A stretch of 64,000 nucleotides of DNA, taken from positions 32,748,108 through 32,812,107 of the forward strand of contig NC_083694.1 of assembly GCF_033118175.1 (NCBI RefSeq). The letters run 5' to 3'. The stretch's first letter is position 1. Every line of letters begins with the position of its first letter. Origin of the DNA: Dama dama. Taxonomy: Eukaryota; Chordata; Mammalia; Artiodactyla; Cervidae. Shown one piece after another: positions 1 to 10,317 of the stretch. Position numbers and translations under genes: made by a program. The notes below the pieces were generated by a model, which worked only from the letters and a program-made list of their open reading frames with translations, had not been told where the DNA came from and did no database searches.

Positions 1-1583
1 AGACATTCGAGTCTCAACTCTCGTCTTCTAACTCCACATGCCTTCCCAGTCATCCACTGCCTCTTGATCTGCCTCTGATCGTGATATTCTGTGATGTGTG
101 CTCAGCTAGAAGCCTACAATTACCACCTCCCTCACCTTCCCCTCATCCATACATATACACAGAAAGACCCACCTGTCTCAGAAGAGAACCCTCCTCAGAC
201 CCTAAAAAGGGCGAGAGATGTTAGCACTCTAACTACTGTAGTTGTTTGAATGAACCGGGTCCAAGTCCACTTCAAGCCCATTTCTCTTGATAGAGAATAT
301 CTGTTTTTATTACTTGATGCCATGGAGGACTGCCTGTTTGGCATGGTTCAACATAGATTTATTTTGGGGGTGGGGTGGGGAGTAGAGCTTGTATATCACG
401 GACTGTACTCTTATTTGGGGCTGAGCATGCCTCAATTTAATATTCATCACTTTACTTGAGTGCTTTTTGCTAACTTCCAGTGATTCTGTGAGTTCATTTT
501 AATATGAACAATACACACTCTTGCTCTAGCCATCTACACATTCAAAACAATGCAATTGGGCTTAGTTTTGCAGGTGTCCTCAGCATACAAGATCTGTTTT
601 GTCAGAGCTCTCATTGCCAGGTGGCCAGAGTGAATTAGTCCCTGGATGTGGAGTGAGATAGAATGAGAAGCCTGAGAAGCCTAGAGTCGTGTCTTTTCCC
701 AGACGGAGTATGAGCCTAAATAAGCTGTGTCTTGTCAGCAAGGATCCTGGACAAAAGTCTCCAGGGCTCATCGTACAAACTCAGGAGCAGGAATATGAAT
801 CCTGAAGCTCAGGACTCTGGAAAGCCAATGAGGGGAGCAATTGTTTTATCAAGCTTCTCATTCCAAGGACCTCAAACCTTTACCTCTAAGAATCGCTAGA
901 AAACTTCCCAGCTTTAGCCGTTTTTTAAAAATAACAATCCACTCTCATCAAATTATAATACAAGGCAGATATAACAGAAATACCAGAATGATAATAAAAT
1001 ATATATGATCCTCCTGACCACCTATTTAAACTCTCTGTAGTACCAACTCTTTATGCTTTACACATCCCTCAACTGTGTCCCTGATACAATATCTTCAACT
1101 GCTTCTGTGCTCTTTGGTCTCCAGCTGGAATGTAACCAACTTGACACAGTGCCCTGGTCTGTTGTATCTCCCATTCACAGAACCCTTCTTCAACCTTTAA
1201 CTGTTAATTGATTTAATGAATAAGCAAAACAATGAACAAACAGGTGCATATCTTGCTCTGTAAATATTTTGCACAAAGGCTAATTCTGTTAGATTCTTGC
1301 CAAGGGAGAGTGGTTACATTCAAGGAAACCAAAGGTTTGCCTTTCACAAACCAGAGCTCCAGTACTTATGATCCTCCATTCACTTGAGGGCATTAATTTA
1401 CATATCCACAAAGCCTTGTGGACCCTTGGCTAAAGTTGTCTGACTGACTGAATTCATAGAATGACTTTCACATGCTTCAGATGTCAAGTTTTCCTAAGAG
1501 GAGTGAATTATATCCAGATAATAGACTGTTCTGCACCCGAGAGTCCCAGGATAGTTCCTCAGGAAAAAAATCTTTCTATCATG
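1..1583. other. Unassigned single-copy-like DNA
   Basis: No gene recognised. The short open frames here lack codon structure or homology that I can name. Around 1030-1225 the plus strand resembles the 3' part of an old L2 element (a phrase like 'ggaatgtaa ... cagtgcc' followed by an AATGAATAAG-type end), but this is weak. Confidence 0.5.
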
Positions 1584-1772
1584 TTTTTTTAAAAAAATTT
1601 GATTGGAGTGTAGTTAATTTGCAATGTTATGTTAGTTTCTGCTATCCAGCAAAGAGTATCAGTTATATATATACATATGTATAACTTATTTTAGATTCTT
1701 TTCTCATATGGCAATACAGAGTATTGAGTAGAATTCCCTGTGATATACAGTAGGTTCTTACTAGTTGTATAT
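1584..1772 (-). repeat. L1 3'UTR fragment, old artiodactyl type
   Basis: Read on the plus strand this is the reverse complement of an L1 3' end. It has a T-rich start, then 'gattggagtgtagttaattt', 'cagcaaagagtatcagttat', a short TA run and 'tccctgtgatatacagtagg'. Strongly 5'-truncated, non-coding and diverged. Confidence 0.75.
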
Positions 1773-2013
1773 TTTAAGCAAGCACTTTTAACCCAAGAAA
1801 CAAAGACTCTCTCATGCTACTTCTAGTAATGGCATGTGTACGGAGGAAGAGTGTGGTGGTTATTGTAATGGCATATATGCAGGAGAATGCAGGGGAACCT
1901 GGACAGTTGGACTCAGGAAAATGGTAGTTCTGGATGAAAGGCAGCTGCAACAGCAAAAAATAGTGGATTCATTCAGGTAGTCTAGCTACGTGCCACACAT
2001 CTGTTTCTCTTAT

Positions 2014-2016
<3 letters not shown>

Positions 2017-2062
<46 letters not shown>

Positions 2063-2089
2063 TGCGCGCGCGCACACGTGCACGTGTGC
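2017..2089. repeat. (TG)n microsatellite running into alternating GC/CA and an 18-bp palindrome
   Basis: About 22 TG units are followed by TGTGCGCGCGCGCACACGTG. The whole tract is almost uninterrupted alternating pyrimidine/purine. It abuts the end of a Bov-tA SINE. The last 18 bases (2072-2089) are a perfect palindrome containing two CACGTG cores. Confidence 0.95.
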
Positions 2090-2304
2090 TAAGTCATTTC
2101 AGTCGTGTCTGACTCTTTCACAACTCCATGGACTGTAGCCCATGAGGCTCCTCTGTCCATGGGATTCTCCAGACAAGTATATTGGAGTGGGTTGTCATGC
2201 TCTTCTCTAGGGGATCTTCCCAACCTGGGGATCGATACCACATCTCTTAGGTTTACCTGCATTGGCAGGCAAGTTCTTTACCACTAGCGCTACATGGGAA
2301 GCCA
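2090..2304 (-). repeat. Bov-tA SINE
   Basis: Minus-oriented ruminant SINE. The plus strand reads the BOV-A unit backwards (cgtgtctgactctttcacaa, ccatggactgtagcccatga, ccatgggattctccagacaa) and ends with the tRNA-derived head reversed (ggcaagttctttaccactag ... gggaagcc). The tRNA-derived part carries an internal Pol III promoter in intact copies. The CA/TG microsatellite lies at its tail, the usual place. Confidence 0.92.
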
Positions 2305-3674
2305 AAGCCCTCTCTTATCTCTAAGAACTCTCAATTATAGATATTGATATAAATATGAATATTGAAGAAGGTGTCTTCTGTCTACTTCAGAGCATCTGCT
2401 TACTCATTTTTCTGTTACCACATCACTTTGGCTCACACAGATCCACAATGACACCCTCCGCCAACCCACCCCAGACTACCTCTACATCACAGTCTTTGTA
2501 AGGACACACACAAAGATATAAGGAAAGAGATTTCCCTCTCCTCCTTTTTCTTTGAGCATTTACTGTAGAAAATATCTAATTATAAATGCTTTCTCTTCTC
2601 TGAAATGTATATAAATCCTTTTGAATGCTAGATAGGTCTTAGGTCAGCTTTATTATGAGGTATGTCTTTCTTAAAGACCCAGGAGCCATCTTTCTGAAAT
2701 GCAACCATCAGAGAAGCTAGTGACCTTGCCTTCTAGTTTCTGCAGCAGGGCAGAAGTTTTTGTTGGGTTGTTAAACTACCTCCAGGCTTTATTTTCCTTT
2801 GGATAAAGCCAATTGGCTAACACAGATGGTTGACCCAACTACCAAGTAAAATTAGAAGAAATTGCAAGTGACAAATGGTCCTGTCAAGTTCTTGTATTGA
2901 AGACTAGTGATTGTTTATTTTGAGCACATGCACGTATCTGGTTGTGTCTGCTTGGCTATGTAAAATGGTGGGGTTTCTTTCTGTCTTTGCAGTCTCTGAG
3001 CAGATTGCCTCTGGTGCTCATCACCTCCTGGTTTAATGCTTATTCATGAGCAAAAGTTTTTTCTTTCTCTAGCACGTTGTGAAGAAGCTTTCTGGGTCAG
3101 GAGAAGATTCTGCTTTTACTTATTCCCTCTCCGCCGCCCCCCCTCCAAAAAAAAAAAAAAAACCTTTCACTTTATCTCCTAAGGCTACTTCACTGATTTT
3201 TCTTTTTCTTACTCAAACTTCTTGGAGAATGACTATCATTTGGTCAGGTCTCCTTTTGGAGCGTGGTGGTCAACCCAGGAACTGGCTGTCCGTGGATAAA
3301 GTGCCTGCCCCTGGTCCAATCTGTAAGGCCATGGGTGAAGATGGATCACGGGTCCTACGTATGTGCTGAGGTCTGCTCCATGGCAGAGGTTCCTCTTGGA
3401 GGTATCTTTTCTTAGTGGCTGTGTGCCAGCAAATATTTTTGACAGGTACACTGCCTCCAGGCTTATCACCTGAGACTTTCAAACTGGCAATTGGCATTTA
3501 AACCTCAGATGGCTACCCAACTTTTCACAGAGAGAAAGTCCAGTTCAGCTCCAGAACACCAGATTCTACTCATAACCTTGGAGGGTCATCTTGTAAGTTA
3601 AGGTGCTAGAGGCAGAAAGAGATCGTGGGGAATAGGGAGCTGAATATAAGCCTATTTGGAAGAGGTTACACACT
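2305..3674. other. Unassigned DNA
   Basis: Nothing identified. A C-rich run followed by about 16 A (3139-3163) is low complexity. The open frames at 3079-3369 and on the reverse strand at 3236-3497 have no recognisable domain and overlap each other in different frames, so I do not call genes. Confidence 0.4.
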
Positions 3675-3932
3675 GAGCACATTGTTTCTTGTGGTGGTGG
3701 CTCAGTGGGTAAGAATCCACCTGCAATGCAGGACATGCAGGAGATGTGAGTTCGATCCCTGGGTCGGGAAGATCCCCTGGAGGAGGGCATAGCAAACCAC
3801 TGCAGTATTCTTGCCTAGGGAATGCAATGGACAGAGGAGCCTGACGGGCTACAGTCCATGAAGTCTCAAAGGGTCAGGCATGACTGAAGCGATTGAGCTC
3901 TCACATACATATTCAGGGAGCACATTGTTTCT
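3675..3932 (+). repeat. Bov-tA SINE with 15-bp target-site duplication
   Basis: The plus-oriented SINE body is about 3690-3917. Its tRNA-like head has a B-box-like GAGTTCGATCCC near 3748, followed by the BOV-A body (gaagatcccctggaggaggg, ggacagaggagcctgacggg). It is flanked by perfect direct repeats GAGCACATTGTTTCT at 3675-3689 and 3918-3932, the signature of L1/BovB-type target-primed insertion. Confidence 0.95.
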
Positions 3933-4704
3933 GGTGGCCAAAGTAACAATTTCCACAGGAAAGAGGAACATTGAGTATGATATTCACAAGGAAAGAAAAG
4001 ATGTGGATTAAGGTAGAGAAAAGAATAGAAAGTGGGAGGAGATATCAACTACAATATGGAGACAAAACAGGAGGACCTGAGCTCAGAGGAGAAACAGAGC
4101 CAGAACAGAAGAAAGAGGCTCCTATGGTTTTCACAGTACAACGGGAAGAAGGAACTTTTGCTGGAGACAGATACCTGCAGTGATTTTAAGTACTATGAAT
4201 GATTACTATGCACATATTTTAAGAATTTAAATCAGATCATATTTCTTTAGCAGAAAATCCTGCTATTCTTCGATAACACAAATTCTGGGTTGCGTGGCAC
4301 CACTGCACAGCTATGACACCCAGCAGGCTCTGTGAAATTTCCCATTTCCTCTGGAAAACATCACACAATTTCATAAACTAACTTTTGTCTTCAGGATAGA
4401 GTTTTATTGGTTCTACACACAGTCAGGAAATTATCCCTTTGAGAGTATGGGAAGTCTTGATTACCCCTTCCAAGTTAGATTTTTCCTCCTCTGTGAAACG
4501 TTTAATCAGTACAGGTTTGCCAGGAGTAAGGCAGTACATCCAGAAAGCAAAACACCTCAGGTTTCCCAGACTGAAGTTTCTCAGAAGGCATATCATTTCT
4601 TATTTCATCCTGTGAAGAAAAATGGTGGAGAAAAAAAATACATATGGAGACATACTATGTTCCTCGCTGTATGTGGGGTGCTTCATACAAAATAAGACTT
4701 CATT
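3933..4704. other. Unassigned DNA
   Basis: No repeat or gene recognised. The short open frames at 3971-4183 and 4447-4695 look like chance. Confidence 0.4.
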
Positions 4705-4875
4705 GTGTACCAGCAACACTCTTATGATGTAGATAACATTTTTAAAAGGTTACCTGACTCTCAAAGAGACTGAGTAATCTGCCCAGGCACTACCGTGCAT
4801 GAAGTGCTGGAGCATGGATCTGAATCCAGCTTGGACTCCAAATCTTTGGTCTTTGTATTATAACTGCTTACTACT
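4705..4875 (-). repeat. MIR SINE fragment
   Basis: The reverse of the MIR core is readable: 'ctcaaagagactgagtaatc', 'tgcccaggca', then 'ggatctgaatccagcttgga' and an ending near 'tattataactgctta'. Ancient mammal-wide element, diverged. Confidence 0.6.
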
Positions 4876-5090
4876 ATTAGCCTTCAGTTAGGCCTGGGCT
4901 AAAAACAAGGCTGAAATGATGCTAAGCTCATGTGGTTAATGCCGTTGAACACCCCTTTGCCATAGGGGAGTAATGAATCTTAGAAAGCTCTTCCCCTTAC
5001 CTAGTACAAGACCCTCAGCTCTAATTTTGTTCCTTATTGGAGACACTATTTTTTTAAAACTCCCTTGGAGGTGTTTTCTCTCTCAATTTT

Positions 5091-5323
5091 GAGAGCTTCT
5101 TTGGAGGTTCTAGCAGGGGAGCGCAACTACTTGTATACCCTTGACCGAAGACCGGTCCTCCTCTGTTGGGGATGGCCGTCCTCTTTGAGCGCGCAGCTTC
5201 AGGAGGGACGCACATGGAGCGGTGAGGGGGGAAGGGGACACCCGCCTAGCCAGCCAGATCAGCCGAATCAACCCTGGCGATCAATGGGGTGACAGATGTC
5301 GCAACCAGATCGCCCTCACATCC
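5091..5323 (-). pseudogene. RN7SK: 7SK snRNA retropseudogene, 3'-truncated and tailless
   Basis: On the minus strand the sequence begins exactly at the 7SK 5' end (GGATGTGAGGGCGATCTGG at 5323 downwards). It continues through the conserved 5' hairpin and the GACCGGTCTTCGGTCAAGGG segment, stopping after CTAGAACCTCCAAAGAAGC, about 233 of roughly 330 nt. It is flanked by a perfect 19-bp direct repeat TGTTTTCTCTCTCAATTTT (5072-5090 and 5324-5342). There is no poly(A) tail at the truncated 3' end. Parent 7SK RNA scaffolds HEXIM and P-TEFb. This copy lacks the upstream Pol III promoter and the 3' stem needed for LARP7 binding, so it should be inert. Identity was recalled, not searched. Confidence 0.95.
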
Positions 5324-5324
5324 T

Positions 5325-5425
5325 GTTTTCTCTCTCAATTTTCTTTCTTTCTTTCTTTCCTTCCTCTCCCTCCCTCCCACCTCTACTTCCTCTCTTTTTC
5401 TTTCTTTCTTTCCTCTCTCTCCCCG
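5325..5425. repeat. Pyrimidine-rich low-complexity tract (TTTC)n/(CTCC)n
   Basis: Runs of ttctttctttctttc and ctccctccctccc with few purines. It overlaps the right-hand target-site duplication of the 7SK pseudogene, so a polypyrimidine/polypurine site was the integration target. Confidence 0.85.
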
Positions 5426-5489
5426 TCTAGGAGATGGAGTCAGGGTCACTGACAAGACAATCTTTTTCTTAGCTCATAATGTATAGTGA

Positions 5490-5690
5490 AATAGCATGGG
5501 CTTTGGGTTCAGACAGATCTGAGTTTGGGTCCTCCCTGGCCACTTACTCCCTGGTACCATTGGGCAAAACTCATCTGCATAAGGGGAGGGTATCCGTTTA
5601 GGCAATTTAAGGTGCTGTGAGAAGTAAAGAAGACTGTCAGATGCCCAACATCGTGCCTGTCATGTGGTTGGTAGCTATTGATTTTAAAGT
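5490..5690 (+). repeat. MIR SINE fragment
   Basis: Recognisable MIR core on the plus strand: 'agcatgggctttgggttcag', 'acagatctgagtttgggtcc', 'ggccacttactccctggtac', 'ttgggcaaaactcatctgc'. Confidence 0.7.
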
Positions 5691-6399
5691 CTAAAAGCAA
5701 GGGCCATACTGATGTGCCATGGAGGTTTCTCTGAGGATGTGGCTATTAAGAAGTGAGTGGAAATGAAAAATATGCTCTGGACGTGGTGGCTCAGAATCAT
5801 GTAGAAGCATGTGTGGTAGTTTATACATCTCTTGCTGAGAGTCTGAGTACCCCGGACACAAAATGAGAACCCTGTTCAAGTGCCTCTGGGTAGTTGACTC
5901 AGCGACTCTAGAAAACCAAACAGAAATAACGCCTGTCCCCTAAAGACCCCCAAACCTCATTTTCTTCTGGAGTAGTTAGCTTTGCACCTTTCTGTGAGGA
6001 TGATTTGATTTGTGGCTTTCCTAACCAACTTACCTATGGCTTTATCGGGCTGTCCTACTTATTAAGTTAGAACAAAGAGCTTTTCAGAGGTCAGCCCAGG
6101 GAATCTGCTTTGGGGTTCTGGAGGTGCCAGCGGCACTAATGGGGAGTAAAGATGATGGACACTCCTTTTTTGAGACTATGTTTTACTCTCATCAGGATCC
6201 TTTGTGCTACCACTTCTTATTTCCTGTTTAAAGTGAAATAAATTAGGAAGCATATAAGTCAGAATGGGGGTGGAGAGCTCTGAGTCTATGAGAAAGGGTG
6301 ATTTAAGGATTCCTCCTGTGTGTATGTAACCCAGATATGCCTGCTCTCCTTGTGTTTACACTTGCCCTTGTCCTTTCCAGGACCTGACACACACAAAGC
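5691..6399. other. Unassigned DNA
   Basis: No gene or repeat recognised. Confidence 0.4.
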
Positions 6400-6718
6400 T
6401 TTTTATTTTTATTTTTTTGCCTGTGTTGGGTCTTTTTTGCTATATGCAGGCTTTCTCCAGTTTCAGTGAGCAGGGGCTACTCTCTAGTTGCAGTATGTGG
6501 GCTTCTCATTGCGGGGGCTTCTCTTTTTGTGGAACACAGGCTCTAGGGCACCTGGGCTTCAGTAGTTGTGGCTTGAGGACTCTAGAGCTTGGGTTCAGGA
6601 GTTGCAGCATTCAGGCTTAGATGCCCCAGGGCAGGTGAGATCTTCCTGCACCAGGTATCTAATCTGCCTCCCCTGTATTGACAGGCAGATTCCTAGCCAC
6701 TGGACCTCCAGGGAAGTC
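6400..6718 (-). repeat. CHR-1 type artiodactyl SINE
   Basis: Minus-oriented: T-rich start (reversed tail), then 'caggggctactctctagttg', 'gtgggcttctcattgcgggg', 'gggcttcagtagttgtggct' and a reversed tRNA-like head ending 'actggacctccagggaagtc'. Similar flanks (caaagcttttta and caaagttttaa) suggest a decayed target-site duplication. Confidence 0.85.
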
Positions 6719-7083
6719 CATGCAAAGTTTTAACAGCTGTCCCATTTTGACTGCCCACCTCTCAACTCCACTCCCTAATTTTCAATGTGTTGTCAAGGTA
6801 TTGGAAATGCTTTATGGAAATCTGAAGGAGGAAACTAAAGAAGGACATTGCACAAAATATTTTACTTCTGGTCTGTATCTAAAGTTGATCTCCACACGGC
6901 AGTGGCCACATCTCTCTTTTTTGATCACTCCCTTACTGTTAACTTCCCACTTAGTCACCGTAGACCATAAACTCCTCACACTTTTTCCTCTCCTCTATTT
7001 CAAATTCCCCAAATAATGTATCCATCTACAAAAGATCTCTAGCCTGCCTTAGCTTATCCTATAAATTGTATTTTCTATTTTGT

Positions 7084-7334
7084 ATTGCTAATATTGGGCT
7101 TCCCAGGTGGCGCTAGTGGTAAAGAACCCACTCGCCAATGCAGGAGACATAAGAGACGCAGGTTCAATGCCTGGGTAGGGAAGATCCCCTGGAGGAGGGC
7201 ATGGTACCCCACTCCATTATTCTTTCCTGGAGAATCCCCATGGACAGAGGAGCCCGGAAGGCTACCGTCCATAGGGTTGCAAGAGTCAGACACAACTGAA
7301 GCAACTTGGTATGAATGCATGCATTGCTAATATT
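7084..7334 (+). repeat. Bov-tA SINE with 12-bp target-site duplication
   Basis: Element about 7096-7322: 'gggcttcccaggtggcgcta', 'aatgcaggagacataagaga', then the BOV-A body to 'gttgcaagagtcagacacaa'. Direct repeats ATTGCTAATATT at 7084-7095 and 7323-7334. Confidence 0.93.
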
Positions 7335-7629
7335 AATCTAAACTTTTTTGGTAATTAATCATAAGAGAAAACATAGTCGCTACAAAAAACAATCCAAACC
7401 AGTATAAAAGGCTGGAAAAGTCTATTGTCTATTTTAGGAAAATACTTGGAAAAATCAAAACTGTTCTGAGTGGCAAATGCACTGTGAAAAGACCATTTCT
7501 CAATGAAAAATCAGAACTGAAGGTCTCTAGGGCTGGGCCTTGGGATATAAATATTCAAGTGGGGAGAAGTCTAAACCTGAGGCTAAGGCATGCATATATT
7601 TTAATTTCCAGGACTATCTTCATCAGCTG

Positions 7630-7988
7630 GGGCTGTTCGAACAAGGTACCACAGTCTGGGTGGCTCATAAACCACAGAAATTTACTTAAGCTCTGGAGGC
7701 TGGGAGTCGGAGATCAGGGTGCCGGCATGGTTCTGTTTTGGAGGGAGTGCTTTTCCAGGCTGCAGACTGCCAGTTTCTCGTATCCTCACAGGGAGGAGAG
7801 CAGAGAGGAGAAGCAAGCACTTAGGAGACTCTCATAAGGGCACTAACCCCATTCAGGAGAGTGGAGTCCCCGTGACCTCATCTAGTTCTAACCACTTTCC
7901 AAAGACCCCACCTCCTAATACCATTACATTGGAGGTAGGGCTTTAAGCTGAGTTTTGGAGAGACACAAAAAGTTCAGTCCATAAACAA
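7630..7988 (-). repeat. MaLR-type LTR fragment
   Basis: The plus strand reads an LTR backwards: 'aaggtaccacagtctgggtg', 'gctcataaaccacagaaatt', 'agctctggaggctggg', 'ataagggcactaaccccatt', 'cccacctcctaataccatta', 'ttcagtccataaac'. Long-terminal repeat of an ancient mammalian retrotransposon, non-coding. The exact subfamily is not certain. Confidence 0.6.
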
Positions 7989-8499
7989 AGACTGAGATGC
8001 TAACAGGTCACATGTGTTAGGTCTCCAGAACATTTTTCTCTACCTGAGAGAGCTGCCAAGCCTGACAATGGCAACCTTACCTTGAGAGACCTCAGGAAAG
8101 CCAGCAGTCCCTGCCTGAGACAGTGCTGGTGCTGATGGGGAAGAGAAGATTGGCATTGCTGCTTAACGTTGGGACAAGCCTGCTGCCACTCATGCTCCTG
8201 AGCTCTTTGTGGGATTAGATAAAGCTGTGCCTTTGCTTAACTTCTTTCTTCGCCCAATCCTGCATCTCTCTACTTTTTTTTTTTTTTTAATAGGCTCCTT
8301 TTGAGAGCACTTCCACAAAAAAAATCACTGTGTAAGATTCACCTTCTCAGACTTCTGGGAGATTTGAATAAGACATTTGCCAAGGTGCAAGTAGTGGGGT
8401 AAGGGAATGGAGTGTTCTGCTGGTCAGTGATATCACAACCTCCAAGCCTCTGTGTAGTTGTGGCTTCAACGTTATCTTAATTTTTATATATGGTAGATT
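7989..8499. other. Unassigned DNA
   Basis: No gene recognised. A T-run lies at 8274-8288. Confidence 0.4.
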
Positions 8500-9085
8500 A
8501 CAAAAATGAGCACCACTTGCTCCCCTCACTTCAAGCAGTGGAATCTCTTTCTCTAATCTTTGAGTCTGTATTGGCCATGTGAGTTGTTTTTGGCTAATGG
8601 GATATTGGAGAAGGAAATGGCAACCCACTCCAGTATTCTTGCCTGAGAAATCCCATGGACAGAGGAGCCTGGTGGGCTACTGTCCATGTGGTTGCAAGAG
8701 TCGGACACAACTTAGTGACTATACTATCACCACCACCAACAGGATATCAGCAAACATGACACAAAGGCTAGAAAAGTATATGCACATTGAGCTTGCTATT
8801 TGGCTGTTCTTAGTTTCCTGGGTTATTATGTGAGTGAGCCTGGGCTATCCAGCTGAGTGATGAGATACATATGTCCTGGTTGTGCACATTTTCCCCAGAA
8901 GCAAAGCTTCCTAGCTAACCAGAATTATACTTTAGATACACTAGCAAGCCCATCTGAGATCATCAGAAGACTCAAACAACCCAAATTGCTGACCGACAAA
9001 ATCATGAACTAAGTAAATGTTTTATTTTAAACCACAAAATTTTGTTTGTTTTATAGCAAATACTATCTGATATAGTATCATAAAC
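8500..9085 (+). repeat. MLT1-like LTR, split by a BovA insertion
   Basis: The left part (about 8500-8604) ends in 'ggccatgtgagttgtttttg'. After the SINE at 8605-8742 it resumes and carries the typical LTR end 'ccaaattgctgaccgacaaa', 'atcatgaactaagtaaatg', 'ttttattttaaaccacaaaa'. Non-coding relic. Family assignment by memory. Confidence 0.5.
8605..8742 (+). repeat. BOV-A monomer SINE
   Basis: 'ggagaaggaaatggcaaccc', 'ccagtattcttgcctgagaa', 'gtggttgcaagagtcggaca'. It lacks the tRNA-like head. Short similar flanks (ggatatt/ggatatc) may be a decayed duplication. Inserted in the LTR at 8500-9085. Confidence 0.88.
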
Positions 9086-9198
9086 TATGATGGCTCGTTC
9101 ATTTATATGTTTGCTGTTTCAGCAAACAGAGATGTTTCAGGCTCAAACTGCAGTCCTGCAAATGCATATAGCATAGTATATCCATATAAAAATAAGGA

Positions 9199-9200
9199 CA

Positions 9201-9231
<31 letters not shown>

Positions 9232-9232
9232 G
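9199..9232. repeat. (TA)n microsatellite
   Basis: About 16 TA units with one CA interruption. Confidence 0.95.
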
Positions 9233-9329
9233 TTGCAAAAAAGTCTTTAATGACTTTCTTGAAAGTTAGGTGAATGTTGCAGGTATCTCTAATTTACATT
9301 CTGGGTAGGTGATTTATATACTATAATGA

Positions 9330-9540
9330 AGGAAAAGGTTCTTAACATTTATTGAGAGTCTCCTATGTGTTGCAAGTGTTCATATATGCTATCTGATTAA
9401 TGCTCATAAGGAATGGTTAATGTGCTGAATCTATGTTTTACAAGAGAGGCAAAAAAAATCATCTCAGAGAAGGAATGTAACTTGCCCATGGTTAGTTGGT
9501 TAGCAGATGGGTTTGAAGATTAGTTTTCCTGGTTTCAAAG
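9330..9540 (-). repeat. MIR SINE fragment
   Basis: Reverse MIR core: 'tcctatgtgttgcaagtgtt', 'atgttttacaagagaggc', 'atgtaacttgcccatggtta', 'cagatgggtttgaagattag'. Confidence 0.65.
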
Positions 9541-9553
9541 ATGCTAAAATCAA

Positions 9554-9681
9554 GAAATTCCCTGGCGATCCAGTGGGAGTCCATGCTTTCACTGTTGGGG
9601 GCCCAGGTCTGATTCCTGGTGGGGAAATTTAGACACCACAGCCATGCACTGCAGCCAAAAAAAAAAAAAAAAAAAAAAAAA
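9554..9681 (+). repeat. CHR-2 type artiodactyl SINE with A tail
   Basis: 'aattccctggcgatccagtg', 'gagtccatgctttcactgtt', 'gggggcccaggtctgattcc', 'actgcagcc', then about 24 A. Confidence 0.85.
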
Positions 9682-10045
9682 GGAATAAGTGTTGTTGTTT
9701 TTTTAATAAAAAGATATAACCAGGGAATTTTCTTTAACGGGTTATTGGGAAATCGAAAACCCAGGGCTTCTCATTGCAGAGTATCTTTCAAAATAGTATT
9801 ACTGAATGAATCTTTGGACCCTATTTGCCACCCTTTCAATGTTGACCTCCATGGCTTATACAGACCACAGATTTGTAAGGAATTTTCAAGCAATTGTCAT
9901 TTCCATGTTTCAATTTAGAACAGAAAATTTTACAATTTTCAGAGTAAAGGATAAACCTTTGAAATGTTCAAATAAACCCTTCCAGTCATCTAAAATATCT
10001 CTTCAAGCATAATATATATTTCACATTCAATACAAATGTTTATTG
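9682..10045. other. Unassigned DNA
   Basis: No gene or repeat recognised. The two overlapping open frames here look like chance. Confidence 0.4.
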
Positions 10046-10256
10046 CGTTTCCCTGCTGGCTCGAACAGTAAAGAATCCGCCTGCAATACAGGAGACCTCA
10101 GTTATATCCCTGGGTGGGAAAGATTCCCTGGAGAAGGCAATGGCCAACCACTCCAGTATTCTTACCTGGGAAATCCCATGGACAGGGGAACGTAGTGGGC
10201 TACAGTCCATGGGGTCACAAAAAGCGGGACACAACTGAGTAACTAACACTTTACTT
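10046..10256 (+). repeat. Bov-tA SINE
   Basis: 'ctgctggctcgaacagtaaa' head, 'gaatccgcctgcaatacagg', BOV-A body ending in 'gcgggacacaactgagtaac'. It lies about 60 bp upstream of the GC-rich L1 5'UTR-like block. Confidence 0.92.
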
Positions 10257-10317
10257 TTACTTGTATGTGTCAGCCTTTGCCCTAGGCTCTGGAAAGGCAA
10301 GAAAGAGTAAGCATAGC

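Noticed and set aside
3690..3760. tRNA-like segments with B-box, here and in the other Bov-tA/CHR copies
   Set aside because: These are the tRNA-derived heads of SINEs. No cloverleaf with an intact acceptor and anticodon stem could be folded by eye, so no tRNA gene is called.
5246..5455. Minus-strand Lys/Glu/Arg-rich frame
   Set aside because: Translation of a polypurine tract plus the 7SK pseudogene.
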